Below the pieces are notes generated by a model, which was given only the letters and a program-made list of their open reading frames with translations, did no database searches and was not told the origin of the DNA. DNA of 64,000 nt from positions 26,000 to 89,999 of the forward strand of contig DASXMR010000016.1 in assembly GCA_036495525.1 (NCBI GenBank), written 5' to 3'. The position numbers and the translations under genes are program-made. This DNA comes from DASXMR01 sp036495525 (GTDB lineage: Bacteria; Actinomycetota; Actinomycetes; Streptosporangiales; Streptosporangiaceae). Shown here piece after piece: positions 15,573-24,893 of the stretch; the stretch's first letter is position 1; each line of letters begins with the position of its first letter.

Positions 15573-17983
15573 GAGCTCACCTCCGCGTGCGGCGCTTGCG
15601 AGGCAGTCTGGCCAGGCCGCGCTGGCCGCCAGCGCGCGTGCCTGGTCTGCGGCTCGCCCTTCCTGATCAGCTCAAGCCGCGGCCGCGGCCCGTCAGCCCG
15701 CCCGGTCTGCGGCGCGGCGCTGCCAGCACGCCACTGGTCGGGCCACGGCGCGGCCGGCCCGCTGTAGCCCTGTGCGGCCGCCGCGTGCAGCGTCCAGTTC
15801 GGGTCGTACAGATGCGCCCGGCCAAGCGCGCACAGGTCGGCGCGCCCGGCCAGGATGATCGAGTTGACGTCATCGTAGGAGGAGATCGCCCCGACCGCGA
15901 TCGTCGCGATGCCCGCCTGGTTCCTGATCGCGTCGGCGAACGGAGTCTGGTAGGACCGGCCGAAGGCTGGCTGCTCCTGCGGTGTCACCTGCCCGGTGGA
16001 CACGTCGATCGCATCGGCGCCGGCCGCGGCGAAGGCACGGGCGATCTGCACTGAGTCGGCGCCGGTGATCCCCCCGTCGACCCAGTCGGTCGCCGATATC
16101 CGCACCGTCATCGGCCGGTCGGCCGGCCACGCCGCGCGCATCTCAGCGAAGATCTCCAGCGGGTAGCGCAGCCGGTTCTCCGGCGAGCCGCCATAACTAT
16201 CGGTCCGCTGGTTGGTGACGGGGGACAGGAACGACGACAGCAGGTACCCGTGCGCGCAGTGCAGCTCGATCAGGTCGAAGCCGCACAGCGCGGCCGCGCT
16301 CGCCGCCGCCACGAACTGACCCTTGATCTGCTCCATCTCGGCGCGGCTCAGCTCGCGCGGCACCTGGTTCAGGCCAGCGCGGTAGGGGATCGGCGAGGGC
16401 GCGCACACCTCCCAGTTGCCTGACTCCAGCGGCTGGTCGATGCCCTCCCACATCAGCCTCGTCGAGCCCTTGCGGCCGGAGTGGCCGAGCTGCAGGCCGA
16501 TCTTCGCGCCGGACCAGTCGTGCACGAAGGCGGTGATCCGCTGCCAGGCGGCCTCGTGCTCGGGCGCGTACATCCCGGCGCAGCCGGGGGTGATCCGGCC
16601 GTCGGCGCTGACGCAGACCATCTCGGTCATCACCAGGGCGGCGCCGCCCAGCGCCTTGCCGCCGAGGTGCACCAGGTGGAACTCCGACGGCGTGCCGGTG
16701 CCGGGCGAGGAGTACATGTCCATCGCCGACACGACGACCCGGTTGCGCAGTTCCAGGCCGCGCAGCCGCATCGGCTGGAACATCGGCGGCACGACGTCGC
16801 CGTTGCCGGTGCCGCGGCGCTTCTCGTGCCCGGCGAACCAGGTGTCGATCCGCTCGGTGAACTCCGGGTCGCGCAGCTGCAGGTTGCCGTGGGTCACCCG
16901 GCGGCTGCGGGTGATGATGTTGAACGCGAACTGCTCGGGTTCCTGGCTGGTGTACTGGCCGAGGTTCTCGAACCACTCCAGGCTGGCCTGCGCGGCGCGC
17001 TGGGTGGAAGCGACGACCGGCCGCCGCTCGGCCTCGTAGGCGTCCAGCGCCGCTGGCAGGCCGGGATTCTCATTGAGGCAGGCGGCCAGCGCCAGCGCGT
17101 CCTCCATGGCCAGCTTCGTGCCGGAGCCGATGGAGAAGTGCGCGGTGTGCGCCGCGTCGCCGAGCAGCACCACGTTGCCCTCGTGCCAGCGCTCGCAGCG
17201 CAGCGTCGCGAAATTGATCCAGCGCGAGTTGTTGGCGAACACCTGGTGCCCGTCGAGCAGGTCAGCGAACAGCTCGCGGATCCTGGCGATCGAGGCGTGG
17301 TCAGACTCGCCCGCGGTGAGCTGCTCAGCCGCGAGGCCGTCGAACCCGGCGGCCTGCCACACCGAGTCGTGCATCTCGACGATGAAGGTGCTGCCCGAAG
17401 CGTCGTAGGGGTAGCCGTGCACCTGCATCACCCCGTGCGGGGTCTGCTCGACATAGAACTTGAAGGCGTCGAACACCAGGTCCGTGCCCAGCCACATGTA
17501 CTTGCACCGGCGCACTTCAAGATCAGGATAGAACGCGGTAGTCAGCGTGCTGCGTACCGCCGAGTTGGCCCCGTCAGCGGCGACGACCAGGTCGTATCCG
17601 GCGGTGAGCTCGCTGACCGGCGGAGCCTCAGCGCGGAAGTCGACGGTGACGCCGAGCTCGGCGCAGCGCTGCTGGAGGATCTGCAGCAGCCGCCGCCGGT
17701 TCATCGCGGCGAAACCGTGCCCGCCGCTGGTGATCACCTGGCCCTTGAAGTGCACGTCGATGTCATCCCAGCGGGCGAACTCGCGCTCCATCGCGCGGTA
17801 GATGACCGGGTCGGCGTTCTCGATGCCGCCGAGCGTCTCGTCCGAGAAGACCACGCCGAAGCCGAAGGTGTCCTCGGCGGCGTTACGCTCCCAGACGGTG
17901 ATCTCGGTGCCGGGGCTGAGCTGGCGGGCAAGCGCGGCGAAGTAGAGCCCGCCGGGCCCGCCGCCGGCGACGGCGATGCGCAC
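15569..17983 (-). CDS. bifunctional 2-aminobenzoyl-CoA monooxygenase/reductase (flavin hydroxylase + old-yellow-enzyme fusion)
   Basis: 804 aa; GTG at 17983 with GGGAGG 4-5 nt upstream. Residues 1-390 are an FAD aromatic hydroxylase: VAGGGPGGLYFA dinucleotide motif, GFGVVFSDETL, HFKGQVITSGGHGFAAMNRRRLL, and GDAAHTAHFSIGSG for FAD. Residues about 420-750 are an old-yellow-enzyme FMN/NADPH domain (IELHCAHGYLLSSFLSP, then TDSYGGSPENR). This fusion is known from aerobic anthranilate degradation through CoA thioesters, where it hydroxylates and reduces the ring of 2-aminobenzoyl-CoA. Salicylyl-CoA 5-hydroxylase shares the first domain but lacks the second. The C-terminal 50 residues are low-complexity. 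It heads an operon with ridA. Confidence 0.9.
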   Translation of the reverse strand: MRIAVAGGGPGGLYFAALARQLSPGTEITVWERNAAEDTFGFGVVFSDETLGGIENADPVIYRAMEREFARWDDIDVHFKGQVITSGGHGFAAMNRRRLLQILQQRCAELGVTVDFRAEAPPVSELTAGYDLVVAADGANSAVRSTLTTAFYPDLEVRRCKYMWLGTDLVFDAFKFYVEQTPHGVMQVHGYPYDASGSTFIVEMHDSVWQAAGFDGLAAEQLTAGESDHASIARIRELFADLLDGHQVFANNSRWINFATLRCERWHEGNVVLLGDAAHTAHFSIGSGTKLAMEDALALAACLNENPGLPAALDAYEAERRPVVASTQRAAQASLEWFENLGQYTSQEPEQFAFNIITRSRRVTHGNLQLRDPEFTERIDTWFAGHEKRRGTGNGDVVPPMFQPMRLRGLELRNRVVVSAMDMYSSPGTGTPSEFHLVHLGGKALGGAALVMTEMVCVSADGRITPGCAGMYAPEHEAAWQRITAFVHDWSGAKIGLQLGHSGRKGSTRLMWEGIDQPLESGNWEVCAPSPIPYRAGLNQVPRELSRAEMEQIKGQFVAAASAAALCGFDLIELHCAHGYLLSSFLSPVTNQRTDSYGGSPENRLRYPLEIFAEMRAAWPADRPMTVRISATDWVDGGITGADSVQIARAFAAAGADAIDVSTGQVTPQEQPAFGRSYQTPFADAIRNQAGIATIAVGAISSYDDVNSIILAGRADLCALGRAHLYDPNWTLHAAAAQGYSGPAAPWPDQWRAGSAAPQTGRADGPRPRLELIRKGEPQTRHARWRPARPGQTASQAPHAEVSS

Positions 17984-18053
17984 TCGTCCTCCCGGTGTCC
18001 GTCCCCGATCTCGCGGACAGTGCCCCTGCCAGGACACGACTGCGTGCCCGACA

Positions 18054-18086
18054 CCAAGTATGCCGGATACCCGACGACCGTCAATG
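18054..18086 (-). promoter_or_regulatory. promoter of the monooxygenase operon, shared 33-bp element
   Basis: On the minus strand TTGACG (-35, 18079-18084), a 16-nt spacer and CATACT (-10, 18057-18062) lie about 70 nt upstream of the GTG start. About 23 of 33 positions match the ligase promoter at 14029-14061, with mismatches mostly in the central 7 nt. Shared DNA beyond the hexamers hints at a common regulator, most simply the PaaX protein between them. Confidence 0.6.
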
Positions 18087-18154
18087 TTACGCGAGGTCCC
18101 CGACACGCGCTCATGTGCTTCGCGGCCCATGGTCACTCATTTACCGTGAGCAGC

Positions 18155-20821
18155 ATGGCGACTCGTGCGCCCGGCAGCGGAGCGCGCTCTCGTACCGGTA
18201 CCGCCGCGCGTTCCCGCACGAGCGGCGGCGGGCGCGCGCGCTCGGGCTACGGCGGCAGCCGGCGGCCGGCCAAGAAACGCCGCAACAGCCGGCGGCCGCG
18301 CGGCCGGCCGAGCGCGCGCCGGCAGCCATCGGCCAATCCCGTCGTCATCCTGGCCGGCTGGGTCGTGAGCATCCTGTCCGCTGCGTGGATGGGCCTGGCG
18401 CACACGGTCGGTGCCGCCGCTCGCGCGTTCGGCCGCAGCGCCCGCGACCTTGACCCGCTGCACCGGCGGGACGGTGCCGGGCTCGCCGCGCTCGCCGCGG
18501 CCATCGTCATCTCCACGGTCGCCTGGTGGCACCTGCGCGACCCGGTGGGCCGGGCGCTGTCAGCGGTCGTGCACGGCGCGTTCGGCTCGGCCGCGTGGAT
18601 CCTGCCGATCCTGCTCGCGCTGCTGGCCTGGCGGCTGCTGCGGCACCCGGACAACAACGCGGCCACCGGCCGGATGGTCATCGGCTGGAGCGCGCTGCTC
18701 GTCGGGCTGCTCGGCATCGTGCACCTGGCCAGCGGCACGCCGACGCCCCGCGACGGCGCCGCGGCCATGCGGACCGGCGGCGGGCTGGTCGGCTACGTCG
18801 CCGCAGGGCCGCTGGCGGCAGCCCTGACTGCCTGGGCAGCCGCGCCGCTGCTCGCCCTGCTCTGCGGGTTCGGCCTGCTGGTGATCACCGGCACGCCGCT
18901 GCACCGGTTGCCCGAGCGGCTCGCCGAGCTGCACGGCCTGATCCGGCGCGGGCCAGCAGCCGACGAGGCTGACGGCGCTGCGCCCGGCGACGGTCAGGGC
19001 GGGCGCACCGCGCTTGGCCGCGGTCGCCGCCAGCAGGCGATCGAGGCCGGGGATCGCGAGCGCCCGTACGACTCGCCGCTGCTGGGCGGCACGCTGAACC
19101 GCGGCGCGGCAGCTGGCGGCCAGCAGGGACCAGCTGGCGCGCCCGGCCGGGCAGCAGACGGCGAGCGCGACGCGGTAGCCGAGGCGCTCATGTTCGGCAC
19201 CGACGAGCGGCCAGCGGTGCCCGAGCCGGCCAAGTCCGAGCCTGCGCTGGCCGCGTCGGCCGCATCCGAGCCGGCCCTGACCGGGACCGGCCGGGCCAGC
19301 GTCGTGCCCGGCAAGCCCGAGCAGCTCACCCTGACCGGCGCGAGCGACGCCAGCTACACGCTGCCGCCGGCCGCGCTACTGCGAGCCGGCTCGGCGCCCA
19401 AGGCGAGGACCCGGGCGAACGACACCGTGGTCGAGGCGCTCACCGTGGTGCTCGACCAGTTCGAGGTGGACGCCCAGGTGACGGGCTTCACCCGCGGGCC
19501 GACGGTGACCAGGTACGAGATCGAGCTGGGGCCGGCCGTCAAGGTCGAGCGGGTCACCGCCCTGTCGAAGAACATCGCCTACGCGGTGAAGAGCGCCGAC
19601 GTGCGGATCCTCTCGCCGATCCCCGGAAAGTCAGCGATCGGGGTGGAGATCCCCAACAGCGACCGGGAGATCGTCAGCCTCGGTGACGTGCTCCGCTCGC
19701 CCGTCGCGGCCGGTGACCACCACCCGATGGTGGTCGGCCTCGGCAAGGACGTCGAGGGCCGCACGGTCGTCGCCAACCTCGCGAAGATGCCGCACATGCT
19801 GATTGCCGGCGCTACTGGCGCAGGAAAAAGTACCTGCATAAATGGGCTGATTGCGTCGATTTTGCTCCGGGCCACGCCGGACGAGGTGCGGATGATCCTG
19901 ATCGATCCCAAGCGGGTCGAGCTGGCCGCCTACATGGGCATTCCGCACCTGATCACGCAGATCATCACCAACCCCAAGCGCGCTGCTGACGCGCTGCAGT
20001 GGGTGGTCGGCGAGATGGAGCGCCGGTATGACGACCTCGCGGCGAGCGGGTTCCGGCACGTCGACGATTTCAACAAGGCAGTACGGGCCGGCAAGCTGAC
20101 CGCACCAGCGGGCAGCGAGCGCGTTTATCTTCCTTATCCGTATTTGCTGGTGATCGTCGATGAGCTGGCGGACCTGATGATGGTCTCGCCGCGCGACGTC
20201 GAGGACGCGATCGTGCGGATCACCCAGCTGGCCCGCGCCGCCGGCATTCACCTGGTGCTCGCGACCCAGCGGCCGAGCGTGGACGTGGTCACCGGGCTGA
20301 TCAAGGCCAATGTCCCGTCCAGGCTGGCATTCGCGACCTCGAGCCTGACCGACAGCCGGGTGATCCTGGACCAGCCGGGCGCGGAGAAGCTGGTCGGCCA
20401 AGGCGACTCGCTGTTCCTGCCAATGGGCGTGAGCAAGCCGCTGCGGCTGCAGAACGCGTTCGTCACCGAGAAGGAGATCCGCGAGGTCGTCGCGCACTGC
20501 AAGAAGCAGGCGGAGCCGGACTATCGCGACGACGTGGCGACGGCCGAGAGCCAGCGCCGCGAGATCGACGCTGATATCGGGGACGACCTGGAGCTGCTGG
20601 TGCAGGCCGCCGAGCTGATCGTCAGCACCCAGTTCGGCTCGACCTCCATGCTGCAGCGCAAGCTGCGGGTCGGCTTCGCCAAGGCGGGCAGGCTCATGGA
20701 CCTGCTGGAGAGCCGTGGCGTGGTCGGGCCGAGCGAGGGGTCAAAGGCCCGCGATGTCCTGATCCGGCCGGACGATCTGGCCCAGTTGCTGGATTCGCTG
20801 CGGGGCGGTCCGGGTAACTGA
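18155..20821 (+). CDS. ftsK: DNA translocase FtsK/SpoIIIE
   Basis: 888 aa from ATG at 18155; GTG at 18146 is also possible and no strong ribosome site is seen before either. The basic, disordered N-terminus (1-60) is followed by about four membrane helices (65-250), a linker, then the alpha/beta motor: GFTRGPTVTRYEIELGP, Walker A AGATGAGKST (about 551-560), DPKRVEL, Walker B LVIVDELADLM and ATQRPSVDVVTGLIKAN. The C-terminal gamma winged helix (STSMLQRKLRVGFAKAGRLMDLLESRGVVGPSEGSKAR) recognises KOPS sites. It pumps chromosomal DNA at the division septum. Only the membrane and linker parts are variable. Confidence 0.96.
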   Translation: MATRAPGSGARSRTGTAARSRTSGGGRARSGYGGSRRPAKKRRNSRRPRGRPSARRQPSANPVVILAGWVVSILSAAWMGLAHTVGAAARAFGRSARDLDPLHRRDGAGLAALAAAIVISTVAWWHLRDPVGRALSAVVHGAFGSAAWILPILLALLAWRLLRHPDNNAATGRMVIGWSALLVGLLGIVHLASGTPTPRDGAAAMRTGGGLVGYVAAGPLAAALTAWAAAPLLALLCGFGLLVITGTPLHRLPERLAELHGLIRRGPAADEADGAAPGDGQGGRTALGRGRRQQAIEAGDRERPYDSPLLGGTLNRGAAAGGQQGPAGAPGRAADGERDAVAEALMFGTDERPAVPEPAKSEPALAASAASEPALTGTGRASVVPGKPEQLTLTGASDASYTLPPAALLRAGSAPKARTRANDTVVEALTVVLDQFEVDAQVTGFTRGPTVTRYEIELGPAVKVERVTALSKNIAYAVKSADVRILSPIPGKSAIGVEIPNSDREIVSLGDVLRSPVAAGDHHPMVVGLGKDVEGRTVVANLAKMPHMLIAGATGAGKSTCINGLIASILLRATPDEVRMILIDPKRVELAAYMGIPHLITQIITNPKRAADALQWVVGEMERRYDDLAASGFRHVDDFNKAVRAGKLTAPAGSERVYLPYPYLLVIVDELADLMMVSPRDVEDAIVRITQLARAAGIHLVLATQRPSVDVVTGLIKANVPSRLAFATSSLTDSRVILDQPGAEKLVGQGDSLFLPMGVSKPLRLQNAFVTEKEIREVVAHCKKQAEPDYRDDVATAESQRREIDADIGDDLELLVQAAELIVSTQFGSTSMLQRKLRVGFAKAGRLMDLLESRGVVGPSEGSKARDVLIRPDDLAQLLDSLRGGPGN

Positions 20822-21071
20822 CGATTAGCCTTAGATGTGCGCCTGGTGCGGCCCGGCGGCTAGCCTAAAGACAGGGAAAATGGCCTTGCGGTCGCGAGGT
20901 CTGCGCCGGCTGAGGACCGGGTAAAGGACCACTCGGTTCCCCCCCGGCGGAGTCCCGATGTCTACACTTGGTGACCGGTCCCACACAGAGTGGATCGGGT
21001 AAGACAAAGAAACCGGCTGTGCCCGCACCCCGGGCGGCACGCAGCGAGCGAGCAGTAAGTGGAGGCGCGGC

Positions 21072-21821
21072 GTGAGCATCGGTGACACCCTGGCAGAAGC
21101 GCGACGCCAGGCCGGTCTCACCATTACGCAGGTGAGTCAGCGCACATGCATCAGGGAAACGATCATCCGGGGGATCGAGCGCGGCGATTACTCCGCGTGC
21201 GGCGGCGACTTCTACGCCCGCGGGCACATCCGCAGCATCGCCCGCGCGGTGGGTGTCGATCCGGAACCACTGATCAGGGAATATGACGCGACGCAGGGCG
21301 CGCCGGCGTCGATAACGGCCGCCGACGTGTTCGAGCCGGCGACGCCCATCAAGATCAGGGAACGGCGCAGGCCGAACTGGAGCCTGGCGATGGCGCTCGC
21401 CTTGCTGCTGATCGTCGGCCTGGTGGCGTGGCGGATCGCGGACTCGCGCGCCTCGACGCACAGCGCGTCGACTCCGCCGGCCAGCGATCACGACCCGGCG
21501 CCTGCCGGGCTGGGCACTAGCCCGTCACCCTCGTCGTCGCCCTCGGTCGCGCCGCGCCACCCGGCCAACCAGGTGGTGATCAGGCTGACGGCGGCCCAGA
21601 CCTGCTGGGTCTGGCTCACCACCGCCTCGGGCAAGACCATCTTCCAGGGCGACGTGCTGGCAGGCTCGGCGAAGGCGTGGACCGAGCGGCAGGCGGTGAA
21701 CCTGGAGCTCGGCAATCCCGGCGGGATCACCCTGACCGTCAACGGCAAGGTGCAGTCGCCGGCGGCCGGCCATCCGGTGACGCTCAGCTTCGGGCCGGGC
21801 CAGCAGGTCTCGTCGAGCTAG
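21072..21821 (+). CDS. RodZ-like helix-turn-helix membrane protein
   Basis: 249 aa; GTG at 21072 with GGAGG 6 nt upstream. Residues 1-75 are a Cro/CI-type HTH (IGDTLAEARRQAGLTITQVSQRTCIRETIIRGIERGDYSA) as in RodZ. One membrane helix follows (about 104-122), then a Ser/Pro linker and an extracytoplasmic DUF4115-like domain (QTCWVWLTTASGKTIFQGDVL, WTERQAVNLELGNPGGITLTVNG). In other bacteria RodZ links MreB to the cell-wall machinery; in actinomycetes this ftsK-adjacent homologue is conserved but little characterised. The upstream 250 nt hold no gene. Confidence 0.88.
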   Translation: MSIGDTLAEARRQAGLTITQVSQRTCIRETIIRGIERGDYSACGGDFYARGHIRSIARAVGVDPEPLIREYDATQGAPASITAADVFEPATPIKIRERRRPNWSLAMALALLLIVGLVAWRIADSRASTHSASTPPASDHDPAPAGLGTSPSPSSSPSVAPRHPANQVVIRLTAAQTCWVWLTTASGKTIFQGDVLAGSAKAWTERQAVNLELGNPGGITLTVNGKVQSPAAGHPVTLSFGPGQQVSSS

Positions 21822-21910
21822 GCAGCCTGGCTTGCTGCGGCGGCAGCGGTGGTGCGCTGGCACGCGCTTTGAAGTGCGCCGCAGCAGCGCGGTTACCGTA
21901 GTCTGCCGGT

Positions 21911-23470
21911 GTGTCGTCGAGCCGCGAGGAAGCCGTGCCCGCCGGGCGGACCGTCAGCCTGGTGACGCTGGGCTGCGCCCGCAACGAGGTCGATTCCGAG
22001 GAGCTGGCCGGCCGGCTGTCGGCCGCTGGCTGGACCCTCACGACCGGTGACGACCCCGATGTGGTGCTGGTCAACACCTGCGGCTTCATCCAGGCAGCCA
22101 AGCAGGAATCCATCGACGAGCTGCTGGCCGCGGCGTCCGGCGGGGCCACGGTGGTCGCGGCAGGCTGCCTGGCCGAGCGCTACGGCGACGGGCTCGCCGA
22201 GGCGCTGCCGGAAGCCCAGGTGCTGAGCTTCGACGACTACGGCGACATCGCCGCCCGGCTGGACGACGTGCTGGCAGGTAAGCGCTGGCCGGCCCACGCG
22301 CCGCGGGACCGGCGCCGGCTGCTGCCGATCTCGCCGGCCGGCCGGCCGGCAGCTGGCGGCCGCCTGGTGCCCGGTCACGGCGGCGGCACGATTGCAGGCG
22401 GCACTGTTGCCGGTGGGCTGACGGCAGGCGGCCTGGCCGTGGGCGGCGGGATCGCCGACCTGCCAGCCGGCGTCGCGCCAGCCTCCGGCCCGCGAGTGCT
22501 GCGGCAGCGGCTCGGGGGCGGCGCGGTGGCACCGCTGAAGATCGCCTCTGGCTGCGACCGCAGGTGCAGCTTCTGCGCGATCCCGTCGTTCCGCGGTGCC
22601 TTCATCTCCCGGCCGCCAGCCGACCTGATCGCCGAGGCGGGCTGGCTGGCCGGGCACGGCGCCCGCGAGCTGCTGCTGGTCAGCGAGAACTCGACCTCCT
22701 ACGGCAAGGACCTGGGCGACCTGCGGCTGCTGGAGCGGCTGCTGCCGGAGCTGGCCGCCGTGCCGGGCATCGACCGGGTCCGGGTCAGCTACCTGCAGCC
22801 TGCCGAGCTGCGACCAGGGCTGATCGAGACGATGACAAGCACGCCGGGGATCGCGCCGTACTTCGACATCTCGTTCCAGCACGCCAGCGGGCCGGTGCTG
22901 CGCGCGATGCGGCGGTTCGGCGACGCCGAGCGGTTCTGCGCGCTGCTCGACCAGATCAGGCGGCTGGCGCCGGCGGCTGGCGTGCGTTCCAACTTCATCG
23001 TGGGCTTCCCCGGCGAGACCGAGGACGACGTGGCCGAGCTGCAGCGGTTCCTGACCGATGCCCGGCTCGACGCGATCGGCGTCTTCGGCTATTCCGACGA
23101 GGACGGCACCGAGGCCGCAGGGCTGCCAGGCCAGCTGCCAGCAGGCGAGATCGCGCAGCGGGTCGAGGAGCTCGCCGACCTGGCCGACGAGCTGATGAGC
23201 CAGCGGGCAGCCGAGCGTGTCGGGGAGAGCGCTGAGGTGCTGATCGAGGAGGACCTGGGCGACGGGCGCTACGGCGGGCGAGCCGCCCATCAGGCGCCTG
23301 AGGTGGACGGCGGCACGGAGGTCTGGTCGGGCCGGCCGCTCGCGGCGGCCGAGCTGGTAGCCGTCACCGTCACCGGGTCGGAGGGCGCTGACCTGGTGGC
23401 GCGCTACCCCGCCGGGCCGGCTGACCGGCCAGCCGACGCTGCGCTGCGGGAACGTGTTGACCAATCCTGA
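21911..23470 (+). CDS. rimO: ribosomal protein S12 methylthiotransferase RimO
   Basis: 519 aa from GTG at 21911. The N-terminal UPF0004 domain (LGCARNEVDSEELAG, VNTCGFI, AGCLAERY) carries the three Cys of the auxiliary 4Fe-4S cluster; the radical-SAM cluster is CDRRCSFC near residue 215; a TRAM-like domain follows. It adds a methylthio group to an Asp of ribosomal protein S12. Between the two domains lies a roughly 50-residue Gly/Ala-rich insert (GGGTIAGGTVAGGLTAGG) not usual for RimO. The 3' end overlaps pgsA by 17 nt. Confidence 0.94.
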   Translation: MSSSREEAVPAGRTVSLVTLGCARNEVDSEELAGRLSAAGWTLTTGDDPDVVLVNTCGFIQAAKQESIDELLAAASGGATVVAAGCLAERYGDGLAEALPEAQVLSFDDYGDIAARLDDVLAGKRWPAHAPRDRRRLLPISPAGRPAAGGRLVPGHGGGTIAGGTVAGGLTAGGLAVGGGIADLPAGVAPASGPRVLRQRLGGGAVAPLKIASGCDRRCSFCAIPSFRGAFISRPPADLIAEAGWLAGHGARELLLVSENSTSYGKDLGDLRLLERLLPELAAVPGIDRVRVSYLQPAELRPGLIETMTSTPGIAPYFDISFQHASGPVLRAMRRFGDAERFCALLDQIRRLAPAAGVRSNFIVGFPGETEDDVAELQRFLTDARLDAIGVFGYSDEDGTEAAGLPGQLPAGEIAQRVEELADLADELMSQRAAERVGESAEVLIEEDLGDGRYGGRAAHQAPEVDGGTEVWSGRPLAAAELVAVTVTGSEGADLVARYPAGPADRPADAALRERVDQS

Positions 23471-24323
23471 CGCCGCATCCGCGGGCCCCATCGCCGCAGC
23501 GGACGTTACCGCTGTCGCTCAGCCGGGCCTGGTCAACCTCGCCAACACGCTGACCGTGCTGCGGATGGTCATGGTGCCGGCGTTCGTGCTGTTCCTGGTG
23601 ACGGGCGGCACCGGCTACCGGATAGCGGCGTGCGTCACCTTCGGCGTTGCCTCAGTCACCGACCTGCTGGACGGCGAAATCGCCCGCCGCCGCGGGCTGA
23701 TCACTGACTTCGGCAAGATCGCCGACCCGATCGCCGACAAGGCGCTGACCGGCTCTGCCCTGGTCACGCTGTCGGCGCTCGGGCAGCTCAGCTGGTGGGT
23801 CACGGTGGTCATCCTGCTTCGCGAGCTGACCGTCACCGGGCTGCGATTCTGGGTCATCAGGCAGGGCGTCATCGCGGCCAGCCGCGGCGGCAAGATCAAG
23901 ACGATTCTGCAGGTGGCCGCCATCGGCCTGTACATCCTGCCGGGGCCGCTTTCAGTGCCACGGCAGATCGTGATGGCTGCTGCCGTCGCAGTCACTGTGG
24001 TCACCGGCGCTGACTACGTGGTCCGCGCTATCCGGTTGCACCGAGCCGTCCCGCACGGTCACCGCCGTGATCAGCCAGCCGCGACCGGACCAGCGGCCGG
24101 GTCCCTGGCGGGGTCCGGGGCGGGTGCCGGTGCTGCCGCTGACCTGGCTGGTGAGCCGGCCGCTGACGGAGATTCCGCCGGGCCGGCCAGCTCCCTGGCC
24201 GGGCTCGGCGCCGGTGCCAGTGCCGGGGCTGACCCGGCTGGTGAGCCGGCCGGCCATGGTGATCCCGCGTCAGGCGAGCAGGAGCGGCCGGAACACGATG
24301 GCGGGCCTGCCGGTGGATTCTAG
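23454..24323 (+). CDS. pgsA: CDP-diacylglycerol-glycerol-3-phosphate 3-phosphatidyltransferase
   Basis: 289 aa from GTG at 23454, overlapping rimO. It is a membrane enzyme of phosphatidylglycerol synthesis. The complete CDP-alcohol phosphotransferase motif is visible: DLLDGEIARRR, eight residues after the Ala-Arg, then GKIADPIAD. There are five to six hydrophobic helices over residues 20-185. The last 90 residues form a low-complexity Gly/Ala/Pro/Glu tail with two imperfect copies of an AGEPA-containing unit, probably cytoplasmic and disordered. The enzymatic part is of normal length, so the tail is an add-on. Confidence 0.93.
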   Translation: MLTNPDAASAGPIAAADVTAVAQPGLVNLANTLTVLRMVMVPAFVLFLVTGGTGYRIAACVTFGVASVTDLLDGEIARRRGLITDFGKIADPIADKALTGSALVTLSALGQLSWWVTVVILLRELTVTGLRFWVIRQGVIAASRGGKIKTILQVAAIGLYILPGPLSVPRQIVMAAAVAVTVVTGADYVVRAIRLHRAVPHGHRRDQPAATGPAAGSLAGSGAGAGAAADLAGEPAADGDSAGPASSLAGLGAGASAGADPAGEPAGHGDPASGEQERPEHDGGPAGGF

Positions 24324-24888
24324 GCTCGCCGAGCCGGGCGGCGATCCTGGCGAAGCCGACCCGGCCGGTGCCGCCGGCCCTCCCCCCGCGGCCGGCGAGG
24401 CGGCTGAGCCCGGCCAGCTGGCCGGGCAGGCGATCACGCTGCTCACCGGCGCCGGGCGCACCGTCGCGGTGGCCGAGTCGCTGACCGGCGGAATGCTCGC
24501 CGCCGCGCTGGTCAGCGTGCCCGGCGCGTCGGCCGCGTTCCGCGGTGGCGTGGTGGCCTACGCGACGGACCTCAAGGCCTCGCTGCTCGGGGTGCCGCCC
24601 GACTTGCTGGCACGGCACGGTGCCGTGCACCCGGACGTCGCCGCAGCGATGGCGGCCGGCGCGCGGCGGAAGCTATCCGCTGATTTCGGCGTTGGCACCA
24701 CAGGTGTGGCCGGACCTGATCCAGCCGATGGCCAGCCGGTCGGGACCGCGTTCATCGCCGTCAGCGGCGAGGGCCAGGAAGCAGGCCGGGCGCTGAGGCT
24801 GGCGGGTTGCCGGCGGGCGATCCGGGTAGCAACCGTCCGGCAGGCCCTGGTGCTGCTGATAACAGTTCTGCGGGAACACGGATACTGA
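24298..24888 (+). CDS. CinA C-terminal-domain protein (nicotinamide-nucleotide amidohydrolase)
   Basis: 196 aa from ATG at 24298, inside the 3' end of pgsA (26-nt overlap), with AGGAG about 13 nt upstream. The PncC/CinA C-terminal domain spans residues about 40-190: VAVAESLTGGMLAAALVSVPGASAAFRGGVVAYA (the nucleophilic Ser is in AESLTGG), YATDLKASLLGVP, GTTGVAGPDPADGQPVGTAFIAV. It lacks the N-terminal MoaB-like domain of full CinA, as is common in actinomycetes. It deamidates nicotinamide mononucleotide in NAD recycling. The first 40 residues are Gly/Pro/Ala-rich. Confidence 0.9.
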   Translation: MAGLPVDSRLAEPGGDPGEADPAGAAGPPPAAGEAAEPGQLAGQAITLLTGAGRTVAVAESLTGGMLAAALVSVPGASAAFRGGVVAYATDLKASLLGVPPDLLARHGAVHPDVAAAMAAGARRKLSADFGVGTTGVAGPDPADGQPVGTAFIAVSGEGQEAGRALRLAGCRRAIRVATVRQALVLLITVLREHGY

Positions 24889-24893
24889 TTACA

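Noticed and set aside
16481..18154. 5' extension of the ftsK frame by more than 550 codons
   Set aside because: It runs antisense through the monooxygenase gene and has no FtsK similarity; the basic N-terminus and first helix start after 18155.
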